The notes beneath the pieces are model-generated. The model ran no database searches, had not been told where the DNA came from, and saw nothing but the letters and a program-made list of their open reading frames with translations. Below, in pieces: positions 24,508-35,865 of a stretch of 64,000 nt of DNA (positions are counted from its first letter, which is position 1; the number at the start of each line of letters is the position of its first letter). Source of the stretch: Tetranychus cinnabarinus (lineage: Eukaryota; Arthropoda; Arachnida; Trombidiformes; Tetranychidae); assembly GCA_022266195.1 (NCBI GenBank), contig WHVY01000002.1, forward strand, positions 15,205,001 through 15,269,000, written 5' to 3'. The translations under genes and the position numbers were made by a program.

Positions 24508-25535
24508 TTTCGAAACACTTTTTGAAGATTAAATGAGGAATTAAAGTTAGTCGACGTTTATGAAGCTAGTGAGACATTGAACAATGATTGAAACAAATGA
24601 ATCCAAGGAAACGTTATCTTGACGAATGATGACGCTTGTATTCAATGAGTTGGACGGATAAATGTTGGTAACAGTGAGAAAACAATGAACAATCAATGTA
24701 ATGATGGAAAAATGCAATTTTCTTTCCAGAAATATCCATATTCAGCTTCAAAAATAAAGATTATTTGAAGTAAAATCTTTATCCAACAAACTTCTTGGTG
24801 AATGGATTTCACCAGGAATTGCATTTGGAAGTTTTACTCCAATCTAAATTTCTAATTTTACACTGTTAGCAATTTCGTACATTTTATTCCTTGAAGTGCA
24901 ATTTAAAAATGTTCTGAACTCGTTTCGTCAATAGCAAATTGCATTAATAACATTACAGAATGATTGCACTTGATCTTGCAACCTCTTGTAGCATTCAAGA
25001 TCTAGCTAAGTAAGTGGTTCAATTGGAATAATTGTTATTACATAAGAACTCATTACTATTACATTTCTTAACTTATTACTTAATACTTTGGCCAATTTCA
25101 AGAAACGTTTTGAATCATCGTCGATCTCTATAAAATATACATCACGATTGCTACATGTATCATGCATTCAAAAATCCGATTAAAACTTATTCAATTGTTA
25201 CAACAAAATTGTAAGTTGTAAGAGCATGTATCAATTTTTTCTCAACTTGTGATCCGTTCTATTGATCGGACAAAATTAATCCATTGAGCTTTGACAGTTT
25301 TCAATGCGCTTTATTAAAGAAGATTTGATTATTAATACTCTTGATTGGATACAATATTTGGTTGTTCAAATCGACAGAAAAGAAACTAAACATTTCCCAT
25401 TGCAATCGTCATAATCACAGGTGCAGAGTTTGAGTTCCCAAGCAAGAGTAATAACATATCATTCACAAGTTTAGTCCACATCAAACTACTTGTACATCAA
25501 TTCGTACTTTAATTTTTCCTTTAACCTAATTTGCA
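24508..25535. other. Divergent intergenic region, no gene seen
   Basis: Lies between the start of the FN3-like gene on the minus strand and that of the first nuclear-receptor-like gene on the plus strand, so it should hold both promoters. I see no defensible motif and no open frame of note. Confidence 0.5.
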
Positions 25536-27797
25536 ATGGATTACAGTGAATTTCTGGCTCTTAACCAAACTCTCAACCAGCCAGTATCAAGTTTTCCGCT
25601 GGAAAGCAATTTAAATGACTTGCAAGAACGAACAACAACCAACTCTGCTCAAAAAACAATGTTTAATGTATTTAAAACGCTTTACCCAAGTGAAGAAACT
25701 ATATTAGGTTATCTTGGGAATGACCAGTCAACTTGCAATAACTTGTCGAATCCATCGAATCCCTCAATGGATCAATACCATCTAACCCAGTCAAATTACA
25801 ACAATCAACCATTATGGTCTAACGACAGCTTCTCTCAATTTTCTCTGCAAAACAATCTTCTCTCATCTAACCTGGATTCCAGGGAAACAAGTCATACCTT
25901 GCCTGGTGTTAACAGTTTTTATCCACCTGCAACATCGTCCAGCTACTCGATATCACATTCATCGCCTAACTTCGCCTTCATGAATGCACAATATTCGCAA
26001 GCGTATCAACTATCACAACGCAGAAATTATCAAGTCAATCAAAGAATCGTCTTCCTTGATAGCCTTGGGTATAAACCATTTTTACAATTGAACACAAACA
26101 ACAGTGAAACTGATGAGCCTTGGAATACAAATGTGTCCAAGAAACTGCTCTCTATCCTCTATTCATCGTTAAACTTAAAGACGGAATATTTATCAAACCA
26201 AATTGCACTCGATCAATTTGAATCTCTTTCTTTATCTGAAGGTTTAGCAGCTTTTCAAGGGAAACGAAAACTAAAAATGATGACATTTCTTCCAGAGAGA
26301 GGTCGTTTGACTCCGTTTCCAAATTTACTTGCTTTAAATTGTCTTCAACTTAAAAGTTTTCGTAAACTTCAAAATGTTGACAAAATTACTCTTCTTTCCA
26401 ATGTATATTTTGACCTTCTTTTAATTAAAGGAGTATTTAATTACATTCATACTGTTGACGGTTGGAAGGTAAGTGTCATCATTTTCATTCTTGGATTTTA
26501 AGGAACTTTCCATTTAACCAACTGAAACATTCTGACAACAGTTGTGAGTCCAACAGTTGTAAGTAGTTACGTAGTTTAAAAGACGTATGCTAACGTTATG
26601 GTTTCTTTTGTTGAGTTAACTTACTGCTCACATCTAACACATGCAACTGCCAATCAATTAGAAATCCTCATTGACAATTAGCAGAATCAAAAATGAGAAC
26701 ACCATTAAAGTTGGAAGTAATTGGAATGGAAGTAAGCATTAGAACAGTTCTTGAGCACTCAACTGCTAGCAAAACGAGCTGCAAAAGTAAATCTATTCGA
26801 ATATGAGTTAGATTCGAAGACCCACAGCGCATCTTAAGATAACCAGCCAGTATTGTCACCTAAAAGAATTAAATTTGCAACGAAAAATGCAGATGATTCC
26901 ATAGATTGTCTCTGCATAGCAAATCATTTTGCTAAGTTTTGAGAACCTTATACAAACAGAATGCAAAATAAATCAATTGAAGAAACTTTATTGGTACTGA
27001 AGATATTAAAAAAGGTTGTATTATTATACATTTTAAGAGACGAAAAGGCAAATAAATCTATAAAGTATATTGTATAAAAATGTAAAAAATGAGCATTGTA
27101 GCAGAATCCAGTTTTAATTGTGAGTTATTGTAATGAACTTATTCACACTACGATATTTATTAAACAATTCAATGGGTTCGAGGGATTAAAGGTTCTTGGC
27201 TTTTTGGTAAAGGATTTGAGCATAAGTTTTAAAGTTTTAAGAGTATTCGCTAATTGTCTTTAATCAATTGCAATCTTTCTAGTGTGAAGAATCGGGAGTG
27301 TATTATCAAAGACTGGACATTTTTTACTTGCATCGAACTTTGCACCAAGCAATGACCCACATCATTGAAACCTTGCCAGATCGCTGGAGGCAAGATCTAA
27401 CCGTAATTATTCTCATTTATTTAATCACCATTTTTAATCCAGACTTGCGAGAGTTGAAATTTGCCAGCTCAGTCAGGTTTGTATTGTTTAGTGCTAACAA
27501 TTGTAAGTTTATTCTGGTTCTAATTGCGATATTCATTCTCACAGGTATCAACAATACAGTTACATTTATTTGCTTAAACGTTATTTGAGGACAGTTTGTG
27601 CATCGGACTGTGATGCTGCAGACCATCTTTACAGGTTAATGGTTAAAATTGAAGAGACTCGAAAATGCAGGAAATGTGTAATGGAATTACTTTCAGCACT
27701 TGACAAGAATTTCAATACACTCTTACAGAATAGAATATCCAATTTAATCAATTTTGGTTCATGCTGGTGGGTATATTCAATTGTACACGATTTATGA
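25536..27797 (+). CDS. HR96-like nuclear-receptor LBD protein lacking a DNA-binding domain (copy A)
   Basis: Three exons: 25536-26468, 27283-27476 and 27545-27797. Total is 1380 nt, 459 aa. The first about 150 residues are rich in Ser, Asn and Gln and contain MFNVFKTLYPSEETILGYL, kept in the downstream paralog. No Cys4 zinc fingers are present. From about residue 170 the protein reads as a nuclear-receptor ligand-binding domain. The helix 3-5 signature is FRKLQNVDKITLL (from residue 275; the usual DQ is DK). The later helices include LTVIILIYLITIFNPDLREL and RYQQYSYIYLLKRYL, matching the ILFNPD and QQY-YLLKRYL patterns of helices 8-9. No clear AF-2 helix 12 is visible. Spider mites have many such HR96-LBD genes, linked to control of detoxification genes. 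The 814-bp first intron is unusually long here. Confidence 0.85.
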
Positions 27798-29532
27798 GAT
27801 CTATTATATGGCTATATTTCTTGGCTTGAAAATGCTTAAACTTTTGCTCTTAAATCTTCTATTTCAGATTAAAACTAAAGTTAGTTTTAAATTGAGATTG
27901 CCTTCAAAGCCCAGTTGGAAGTCGATACATGTTCATGGTTGTAGTTGACTGTGATATACCAAATGATCCAAGACGTTGAATCTCATCGCAAACTGGATTT
28001 AACCGACTCCATTACCGCCTCAAAATGGCCAACTTTTTAACTCTTTTCTGTACAAACACGCACTTTGATCACAATGTGTGTGAAACAGAAATATTTAATT
28101 TTCTTCTAATAAAAACAATGTTACAATAAAATATTAAAGAAGCTTCACTCGATTGCTTACAAAATGATTTTGATATTGATGCTTTACTTTATTTGATCGT
28201 CAGTTTTGTTACAGTTTTACAAAATGAGAGCTACAAAATTGTATAAAGAGCATAAACTTGACAAAGTTGGCCGTTAAGAGGCACAATACTGTTCAAGATA
28301 AAATGTTACTCTTATTCCTATCGTTTAAGCATCTTTTAGGTGAAGGTAAGACAATTGAAAATAAAAATGCACTCTAGAAAAAGACACTTTGGATTATATT
28401 TTATTCCTTGTACTTCAAACTCCTCTATCCTACTATGGTTTTATCGGAAAAAGTCAAGTGACTTTGGTTGTGATTCAATCAACTATTAATAGGCATTGAA
28501 GGCAACTCGAAAGCAATTGTTTAAAGTCAATATTTTCTGGTGAATTGTTGTACTCAACAATGGATGCTACTTTTTATGGAATATACTTAGCGATAGACTT
28601 TCAGATTTACTGATATTACTGCATTCGGCGTACATCGTTGACGTTGGTTGTCAATGACCAGCAGGAATACCGTTTGATGCAAAGTTGGTTGACCAAAAGT
28701 CGTTTGATTGCCTTAATTCAATTCAACTTCACCAGTTCTTTAATACTTTAACGAATCAATGAAAAACTGTAGAAGGGATTATTTTAATGCAATAGGAATC
28801 AATCAAATCAACTAAGCACTCTTTGCAAAGCACCACAAAATATAATAGTTATTATATTCAGTTCATTTAATGAGATGTAAAGTTGTTTACTGTAAACAGT
28901 TGTTTAAACTGGAATGGAACATACATTTGTAAAACGTTTGCAAGTCCAATAACTTTTCAAAATAAGAGAAGCATCAAGCAACACACAGGAAATTTGGGTA
29001 CATTTCATGATAGAATATGCTGATGTCTAAAAACTGTCAACTCAAAAGTTGAACTGACGAAAACAAAGAGAACAGAGAAGCGAATTAAAAGTATTTTTAT
29101 TGAATGTTATAAGTTAATAACTTTTCTGGTTAAAGCTCAATCCATCATATATGACTGAAGGAGTAGATGTGCAAGGATGAAAGCGATTTAGCAATGAAAC
29201 TAGCATGACAAAGCCGATTATTGAACCTCATTGAATGGTAAAGTTGAGCTTTTTATCAAAAATGAATGGATTAATGTCTTGTAGCTTTTGAATAGTAATT
29301 GTGTCATCTGAAATGATAGTATTGGAAACAACAGCTAATCATGAAACATGTGCAATTGATTTTTGTCATTGACAATACAATCTGATCAAGTTAACGAGTA
29401 AAGTTGGTAAAACAATTGATTTTACTTTATACATTTATGCATTTGTGTTCATATTTTTTGGTAAACAGCTTTTTTGGTTAACATGAAACTGTAGATGTTC
29501 AAAACGTTAAATTAAAAGTGCTATTAGGAATC
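27798..29532. other. Intergenic, no gene seen
   Basis: Spacer between the two nuclear-receptor-like paralogs. It holds AATAAA near 28107 as a candidate 3' end of the upstream copy. I find no other coding, RNA or repeat signal. Confidence 0.5.
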
Positions 29533-30955
29533 ATGGATTTAAGTGATCTCCTTGGTTATAGTCCACAATGTGCAACACCAACGATCTTTGGAGCAAACTA
29601 TGAGTTTACCGAGTCAACTCAAGGCCATCAATCTTCAATCACATCAAGTGATCACATTAAAATGAATGTTTTCCAAGCTCTCTCACCCAGTGAAGATACC
29701 ATCAAAAGTTACCTGATTAACGAGGATGACTCTTCAAGTTCACCTAAACAATCGTGCATGTCTGACGATGGTTGCTCTACTTTACTCAATTCAATGTCCA
29801 ATGGATTTTACGCTGAAGGAACGGGTCAAAATCTTTTCGAATCAAACGAACAGCAAACAAATTCAACTCCAACTTTCAATTCCAACAATGACAACTTCCT
29901 TAGTTTACCAGCTTTGGCTTATTACAATAGTGACCATCAAACATATCAACGTGAAGTGACCGAAGAGTATGCACATCGCAAGGCAAGTTTCATGTACCTA
30001 TTGAGACGAGGCTACAAGTTGATGATTAGATTGAATACAAACAATTCGGAAACTCTTGAACCATGGAATCGATCTGTTGCCCAGAAATTAATGTCTGTCC
30101 AATTTACACCGTTAAGCTTACGAACTGAATATTTGTCCACTCAACATTCTCTGGACCAGTTTGAAACTTTGGTTCTCAATGAGGCAACTGAAGCTTTCAA
30201 AGTGACAAAAGGCTTTAAATTGGGTTCATCGTTGATTGACAAGATTGCTAATCCAACTCCGGCTCAGCTTGTTTCAACATGCAACAAAATCAAAGGCTAC
30301 AGAAAACTGGTAAACTGTGATAAAATTAGTTTACTCATCAATGGATTTTATGAAATGAATTTAATTAGAGGTATTGTTGGTTATAATCGATTAACCGATG
30401 GATGGCAAGTAAGCACTAAATTTAAATGATTAAACTGCTTTTATTAATGCTCTTCTCTCTACTCTAGAGCTCAGAGACCAACTTTGCATTTGATAGACGC
30501 GATGTTTTCCTGTTTAGTCAATCATTACACAACGATTTTGTTCATATTATTGAATCTTTTCCTGATAAATGGAGACATGATCAAAAGGCTTTGGCTCTCA
30601 TCAATTTGATCGTCATTTTCAATGCAGAGCTACGAGGACTGAAACACTTCGAAACCATAAGGTTGGTTTGCTACTTAACTTGTATTGAAATGCCATTCAC
30701 TTTTTAATTCAAAAATTTACTTTCTCCTACAGACACGAACAGTATGTTTACATCTATTTACTTGAACGTTACTTGAAATCAATAAGCCAATCGACCTGTG
30801 AAGCCTCAGATGATCATTACAGAATAATGGTCAAGATCCAACAAGTAAGAGGAATGAGGGGCTTTTTGAAACAACTGATTGATACAGTATCAATTGATTA
30901 TTCAAATTCATTGCGATTCTTCATTACTAATGCAGTTAATAATAAAATTTCATGA
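29533..30955 (+). CDS. HR96-like nuclear-receptor LBD protein lacking a DNA-binding domain (copy B)
   Basis: Three exons: 29533-30408, 30468-30661 and 30733-30955. Total is 1293 nt, 430 aa. The middle exon is 194 nt and the intron phases (0, 2) are the same as in the upstream copy, confirming tandem duplication. I chose the ATG at 29533; the frame is open a little further up only through non-ATG codons. The N-terminus contains MNVFQALSPSEDTIKSYL, then acidic and Ser/Asn-rich sequence without zinc-finger cysteines. The LBD signature YRKLVNCDKISLL starts at residue 256 and helix 9 reads QYVYIYLLERYL. Helix 12 is not evident. It may act by binding ligand or pairing with full-length receptors rather than DNA; this is inference from the family. 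Confidence 0.85.
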
Positions 30956-31415
30956 CAAAATCGGTAACGATCTATCATTATTGTAAAATTTCTCACTCTA
31001 ACTTCATACACATATTATTCGACTTTGGTAGACTTTTTAAGTCAAATTTTATGCCTTATACTGTTCAACAAATTTGTCACTCAACCTTTTGATTGACTCA
31101 ATTTTAATGGTATTTAGCATGGTGCTTTTGATTTCTCCATGTTCAATTTCTGTTTGATCAAATTTCGCTGATACCGAAATGTAAATTATTCCAAATGATC
31201 GAATGCAAAGCAAATAAAAAGTTTGTTTGTTTAAAATTTTCTCAATCACAATAAAGTCTCAAAAGTCAATTAATTATCGATTTTTTCGTCCAATCTCAAA
31301 AATTTTCGAGTTTCATTTTCATATTTTAATATCGATCTGTATCATAAACATAATGTGTCTATTGTACATGAAAATTTCAAACGAACTCGTTTTCATCGAT
31401 TATAGTTTACATAAA
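30876..31415 (+). repeat. 3' end of copy B and its flank, source of the inverted fragment at 40.7-41.1 kb
   Basis: The last 80 coding bases plus about 460 bp of 3' flank recur in reverse orientation at 40745-41119, with internal deletions. Landmarks are TTGATACAGTATCAATTGA, ACATAATGTGTCTA and AACGAACTCGTTTTCATCGA. Candidate AATAAA signals of copy B lie at 31213 and 31250. Confidence 0.75.
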
Positions 31416-31859
31416 TCATTTCTTTCTATTTATTCAATGTTAACTGTCTAAAATATGAAAATTGTCTGATTAATCAAGAAATCTTAACTTATTTCTATGC
31501 TTAATGTGCCAAAGTAGCAATTTGGGTGTGTACTCAAAATCTTGATAAATGTAATCAAATCGTCCCAACTCATTATTAAAATGAATTTTCCCAACTCATA
31601 TCTTATTATTGAAATCAAATCCATTTGATAGAAATGACAATTAGTAAATCAGACACACATCTTGGTGTGAACATAATCTGGTGAATTATTATAAATCTGG
31701 TTCATTAAGTTGATTCGATCTTTTTTATCTCATGCAAGCCTACAATAGAGGCACAAACATTTAAAATCAATGTATAAAATGTAGCCTAGATTTGAATAAA
31801 TGATTTGTTCAATGTTCGATATCAACAGTTGAGCCAACACAAAAATTTAAACTGTTTAT

Positions 31860-33170
31860 TTATTGTGACATTTCTGAATTCATCTTGGCATACAAATATT
31901 CACCAATCAAGCTGAGTATACAAATCGCAATCATGCATAAGAAGTACTTGAAGAATAGCTTGTAATTTTGAATGTTTAGTTGATTAAAACGGTACAAAGC
32001 AGGAGTTGGACTGATGGAGGTTTTATGTAAACAGCCAAACTTTCGCTCAGGATCAAAAATCTTGTCAATATGCAATTTCCATATACTTTGCATATGAAAT
32101 TCGACGCCAACTTCGAATTGTTTTTCATGCAATAGGTTGATGATTTTGGTGGCATGAGAAGATAGCTTTGCATTCAATACAGAAAATAACAGATGAATGG
32201 GAAATGAATCAGTTGATTGATGCCATTGTGGCATTGAATCTGAATTGTAGTGACAACAGCTCGCTTGAACGTTATAAATCTCGTGAGGATTAAGTATAAA
32301 AACATAATTTTCTAATCTTTTCTTTTTCACAACTTGCAAGACGAGATCCTTCAACGTTATATGCTTTCCTCGCCTCATAATCTCTCGCTGAGCTCGAAGC
32401 GAACCGCTATCAACAATGGTTCTGCATAATGGCTCTTCCATCCACAACGGAATCCTATCGCAATCTGCAACATCTTCAAGTGAATCAATCGTTTTCATGG
32501 GTGCTTTAGATGTAAGATCTGTGGTGAAGGAACTAGAATAAAGTGCTGTTATGAAAAATATTGTTAACGTGATTGACATCCAAATGGATGACAAAGATTG
32601 ACGGTTGAAAAGAGTTTTGAGATTTGATCCTTGGTTTAAAATTGCACAAATCAAAGGCCAGATGATTGGTGGAGAGTTGGTTTTAATGTTGAAAGATTTC
32701 GGATTTAAGTACCACAGAAGGAAAGGGATTGAAAAAAGAAACAGAAAAAGGAAAGCTAAGAATATAGTTGCGTTTAAGGTGAATATCGATAGGGATTTGA
32801 AAACATCTTCACGCATTGTTCCGACTTCGGGTAAAAATGATACAATGTTACAAGAAACATCACCAGTCACTGGTCCTGGTTTAAGTCCAATAATTGAAGT
32901 AGGAACTGCTGCCAATGAATAGAATCTCTCACTAAAATCAACTTCACCACGTTGAATGAGTCCAATGAGGCCAGTACAATTAACGGAATCACAATTTCCA
33001 AAATCACGTTCATTAAGCAAAACAATAGTGTAATTAATGGAACTGTAGAGTTCTAGTTGCTTATTAAAGTAGTAAGCCGTTAGATCAGTGAATTTATTTC
33101 TAACAGGATCATAAGTTGGGTATGGAAACCTATCGATAAAACCAATTTTGTACGGAAAATTGATATTCAT
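31860..33170 (-). CDS. Ionotropic-receptor-like channel (iGluR fold), IR-like 1
   Basis: Single exon, 436 aa. Residues 1-125 look like the S1 half of an iGluR ligand-binding domain: YKIGFIDR, SSINYTIVL, and NCTGLIGLIQRGEVDF where glutamate receptors have GLIGELxxGxxDxAV. Then come M1 (about 131-156), a re-entrant pore segment (about 167-183, PPIIWPLICAILNQG), M2 (about 194-218) ending YSSSFTTDLT, and IDSLEDV, where iGluRs have SYTANLAAFLT and S-x-EDL. The S2 half follows, and a last membrane helix at about 405-427. There is no amino-terminal domain. No signal peptide is visible, and an in-frame stop lies just upstream of the ATG, so a small unseen 5' exon is possible. The glutamate-binding Arg of S1 is not evident, as in chemosensory IRs. 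Ligand unknown. Confidence 0.75.
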   Translation of the reverse strand: MNINFPYKIGFIDRFPYPTYDPVRNKFTDLTAYYFNKQLELYSSINYTIVLLNERDFGNCDSVNCTGLIGLIQRGEVDFSERFYSLAAVPTSIIGLKPGPVTGDVSCNIVSFLPEVGTMREDVFKSLSIFTLNATIFLAFLFLFLFSIPFLLWYLNPKSFNIKTNSPPIIWPLICAILNQGSNLKTLFNRQSLSSIWMSITLTIFFITALYSSSFTTDLTSKAPMKTIDSLEDVADCDRIPLWMEEPLCRTIVDSGSLRAQREIMRRGKHITLKDLVLQVVKKKRLENYVFILNPHEIYNVQASCCHYNSDSMPQWHQSTDSFPIHLLFSVLNAKLSSHATKIINLLHEKQFEVGVEFHMQSIWKLHIDKIFDPERKFGCLHKTSISPTPALYRFNQLNIQNYKLFFKYFLCMIAICILSLIGEYLYAKMNSEMSQ

Positions 33171-33800
33171 ATCGTCAATAGACTATGTTGATTCATTAAG
33201 CAAAATTTCACACAATCAAAATCTATTTTGTCTAGTAACTAATAAATTAGATGTTATTTCATAACGAATTCAAGCGAAGATTCTTTTGAAAGAAATGCGC
33301 AAAATATTTTCATAAATCAATTTGACCATAATGTTTCGTTGTATTTGTGTAAAGTTCAAGTCTGGAGACAAAAAAGACACATTTCCTTGTGAATAAATGT
33401 TTTTCAGTATTATGCAATAAAGAAATAAATAATTGTATCAATTTATCTTATTAAAATTTAATATTCATAAAATGTAAATCAAATAAAAATATAATACAAA
33501 TGCATTATCATAGCAATACCTATTAACACGACTGGAATATATTATGTTTTTATGAGAAATGTTGAAATGGTTATATTTTGATGTTCAAATGGCGAAATAA
33601 AAAATAGAGTCTGGCAACTAATATTGGAGTTGAAACCGTCATCGCAATTATGTGTTTGCTTAACATAACTTGTTTGCCCTTTATTAACCACACGATTGGA
33701 TACGCGCACAGATTGTTTATGTTTTTATGATTTTTGTGTCAATTACATTAAAATTATTCCCTTTCAAATTTTATCCAGAGTAGTTTGCTGTATTTTATCA
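33171..33800 (-). promoter_or_regulatory. Conserved 5' flank of IR-like 1
   Basis: Aligns with the flank of the second IR-like gene (39997-40660), in part also with the flank of the third (44208-44721, opposite strand). The best block is GTGTAAAGTTCA, followed by GGAGACAAAAAAGA about 190 bp from the ATG. Retention in all three suggests a promoter, 5' UTR or hidden 5' exon. Its far end abuts the 3' end of the GTPase gene at 33806. Confidence 0.45.
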
Positions 33801-33805
33801 TAATT

Positions 33806-35327
33806 TCATCGTCTATTTCTTGTAAAATGAGCACGGATTAATTTAAACAAGAAACTTGGAGATAAAAATCTAGCACCCAATAGTATCAAATTTTTATAAT
33901 TAAATCTTTGAACTGCCAATGTCGGTCTGCTGGATGGTTGAGGTCGTACTTCAGAATTGATTCTCTCAAACGATATAGCATGAGATTTTAGTGATTTTTC
34001 AAGTTCTCTTAGAGAATCTAACATGATTTCCGAGTCAATCGATTGTGTTTCTTTGAGGTAAAATGATATAGATTCCCAACGAGCAGATTCGAGTTGAGAT
34101 TTAAACTGTTCGACATTGTTGTGCAAACTATTCTCAACCATTTTCGAGATGAACATTTCATTTGCAGTTCTAGTTGCTTCTATTGTTCGCGCTATGTATT
34201 CAAAGGCCAATTGAGATTCGTCGTCATAGATGTAATTATTTCCTTTGAGAAAAATGAAAATATTGTTAATATAAAACTGATAATTATTTAAGATAAGTCT
34301 GAACTTACCAGAGAAAGTGGTTCCAAAAATTTCTACGAGTTTTAAAAATTCCAAAAATTTCATCGGTTTATCTTCTGCTTTTTTGACTGCAATATTTTCT
34401 GGCGAAAATAAACTAAAAACAAGGTCCCGCAAAGAGTCGACAAAATCAGGCTCAAGAATACATCTTTCACCTTGAAAATCGGGATTATTGATCGCATCAA
34501 GTCCGGGATGAGGCATTAAAAAACAGTCAACTTCTGAGTAACATTCATCAATGGTATCCCAAGCTTGTTTGAACTTATCGGATTGGTTACTCTTCTTGAA
34601 ATTTAAAAACTGCCTTCCTCCAACAGCGCCGAATGAGTGGTCACATTCAAAAGCCCAATCTCGAACAAGAAACCAAAGTTTTTCAGGTTTTTCTAACAAA
34701 ACTGCTTGTTCGAAATCCAAAACATTTTTTTGCTTCTCTTTCAAGTATTTAATCAGCTGAGACAGCTGAATTATATCGTTACTCTGGATATTGTTACTCT
34801 TGTTGTATACTTGAACAGACGAGAGCAAAGATGAGATTACAAAAATGTCCATATAGTTTTCATCTTTCGATTGATGATCAAATAATCCTTGAGTATCCAT
34901 TAAAAGCACTGCAATTTTCGCGCCATCTTTTTTTGTTATAACTAGAGGTTCAGGCCATAAAACCATTCCAACTGTAACCTTTTCTGTTCCTTGTTTCCAT
35001 GAGAATCCTGTTGAAGAATAGACACTACATGAAGAACTTATGTTGAAATTGTTCATCACACATGAATTTACCTTGTAATGGTTCATTTGGATCCCCAAGC
35101 CAGTCTTCTTGACCATATCGTTGCAAGTAGCGAAGAAAATAGTTGAGTAAAAATGATTTTCCTTTACGATTATCTCCAATGATTGAAACGACAGCAATTG
35201 GTAAATCCTTGATTTCATCTGATGTTGCTATTTTGGCAAATGCTTTTGCATCAAATTCGTATTTTTTTAGATCTGGATTGTATCCAACTATTTGAATGGG
35301 TTCTGGAAACTTAACTAAACTTGACAT
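33806..35327 (-). CDS. Atlastin-like dynamin-family GTPase, copy 1
   Basis: Three exons: 35327-35072, 35007-34309 and 34242-33806. Total is 1392 nt, 463 aa. The P-loop GDNRKGKS is at residues 51-58, as in atlastin's GxxRKGKSF. The second exon begins GFSWKQGTE, in the place of atlastin's GFSWRGG. G3 is DTQG (123-126) and G4 is the RD motif (201-202) in FLVRDW. A helical middle domain follows, and a hydrophobic hairpin-like stretch near the C-terminus ends in basic residues. Atlastins fuse endoplasmic-reticulum tubules. This copy is shorter than the usual roughly 540 aa, mainly at the two ends. The 66-nt second intron is a multiple of three without stop, so retention would keep the frame. Confidence 0.85.
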
Positions 35328-35865
35328 TGTTTAAAATGAAATTTTTGCTTAATAATTATCAAAACTGTTTATGTTAAATCATTGGGCAAAGTGCGTTTCG
35401 AAAAAGCGATTACAATAATGATGGAATTTCAAGTTTAAAAATATTAAGGGAGTAACACTTCCAATCACCACTGTTGCTTTAATCGAGATCAACCAAAGAT
35501 TAGATGCCAATTTCCATAGAAACTAAAATCAGTTTTCAAACTTTAATTTCTAAATCAAGATGATACTTAAGGTTGATCTGGTAAAGAAAAATTATCTTTC
35601 ATAAAACCATGAAGCCCACTGTGCTCATGAATTCATTGGTCACTTATTGCTGAGACAAGGTTCATGTCGATTACAACCTTATCACATAATTAATTTCAAT
35701 CATACAGATTCCTGAAATTCATTTTTACAAGAAAATGGAACAAAATTGCAAATGGCGAAATTATAAATTATTCAAAATATTACTTTATCGTTTTAGAGAT
35801 TGGATAAACAGGTAGTACTGGTTATGACCTGAAGATTAAATTTGTGATGCCATTGATTTTAAAGA
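35328..35865. other. Spacer between the two GTPase genes, no gene seen
   Basis: It should carry the promoter of the GTPase gene on its left and the 3' UTR of the one on its right. No motif is distinctive. Confidence 0.5.

Noticed and set aside
32605..32922. 105-codon frame on the plus strand, repeated at 39434-39751
   Set aside because: Antisense to the conserved core of the IR-like genes; conserved only because the sense sequence is.
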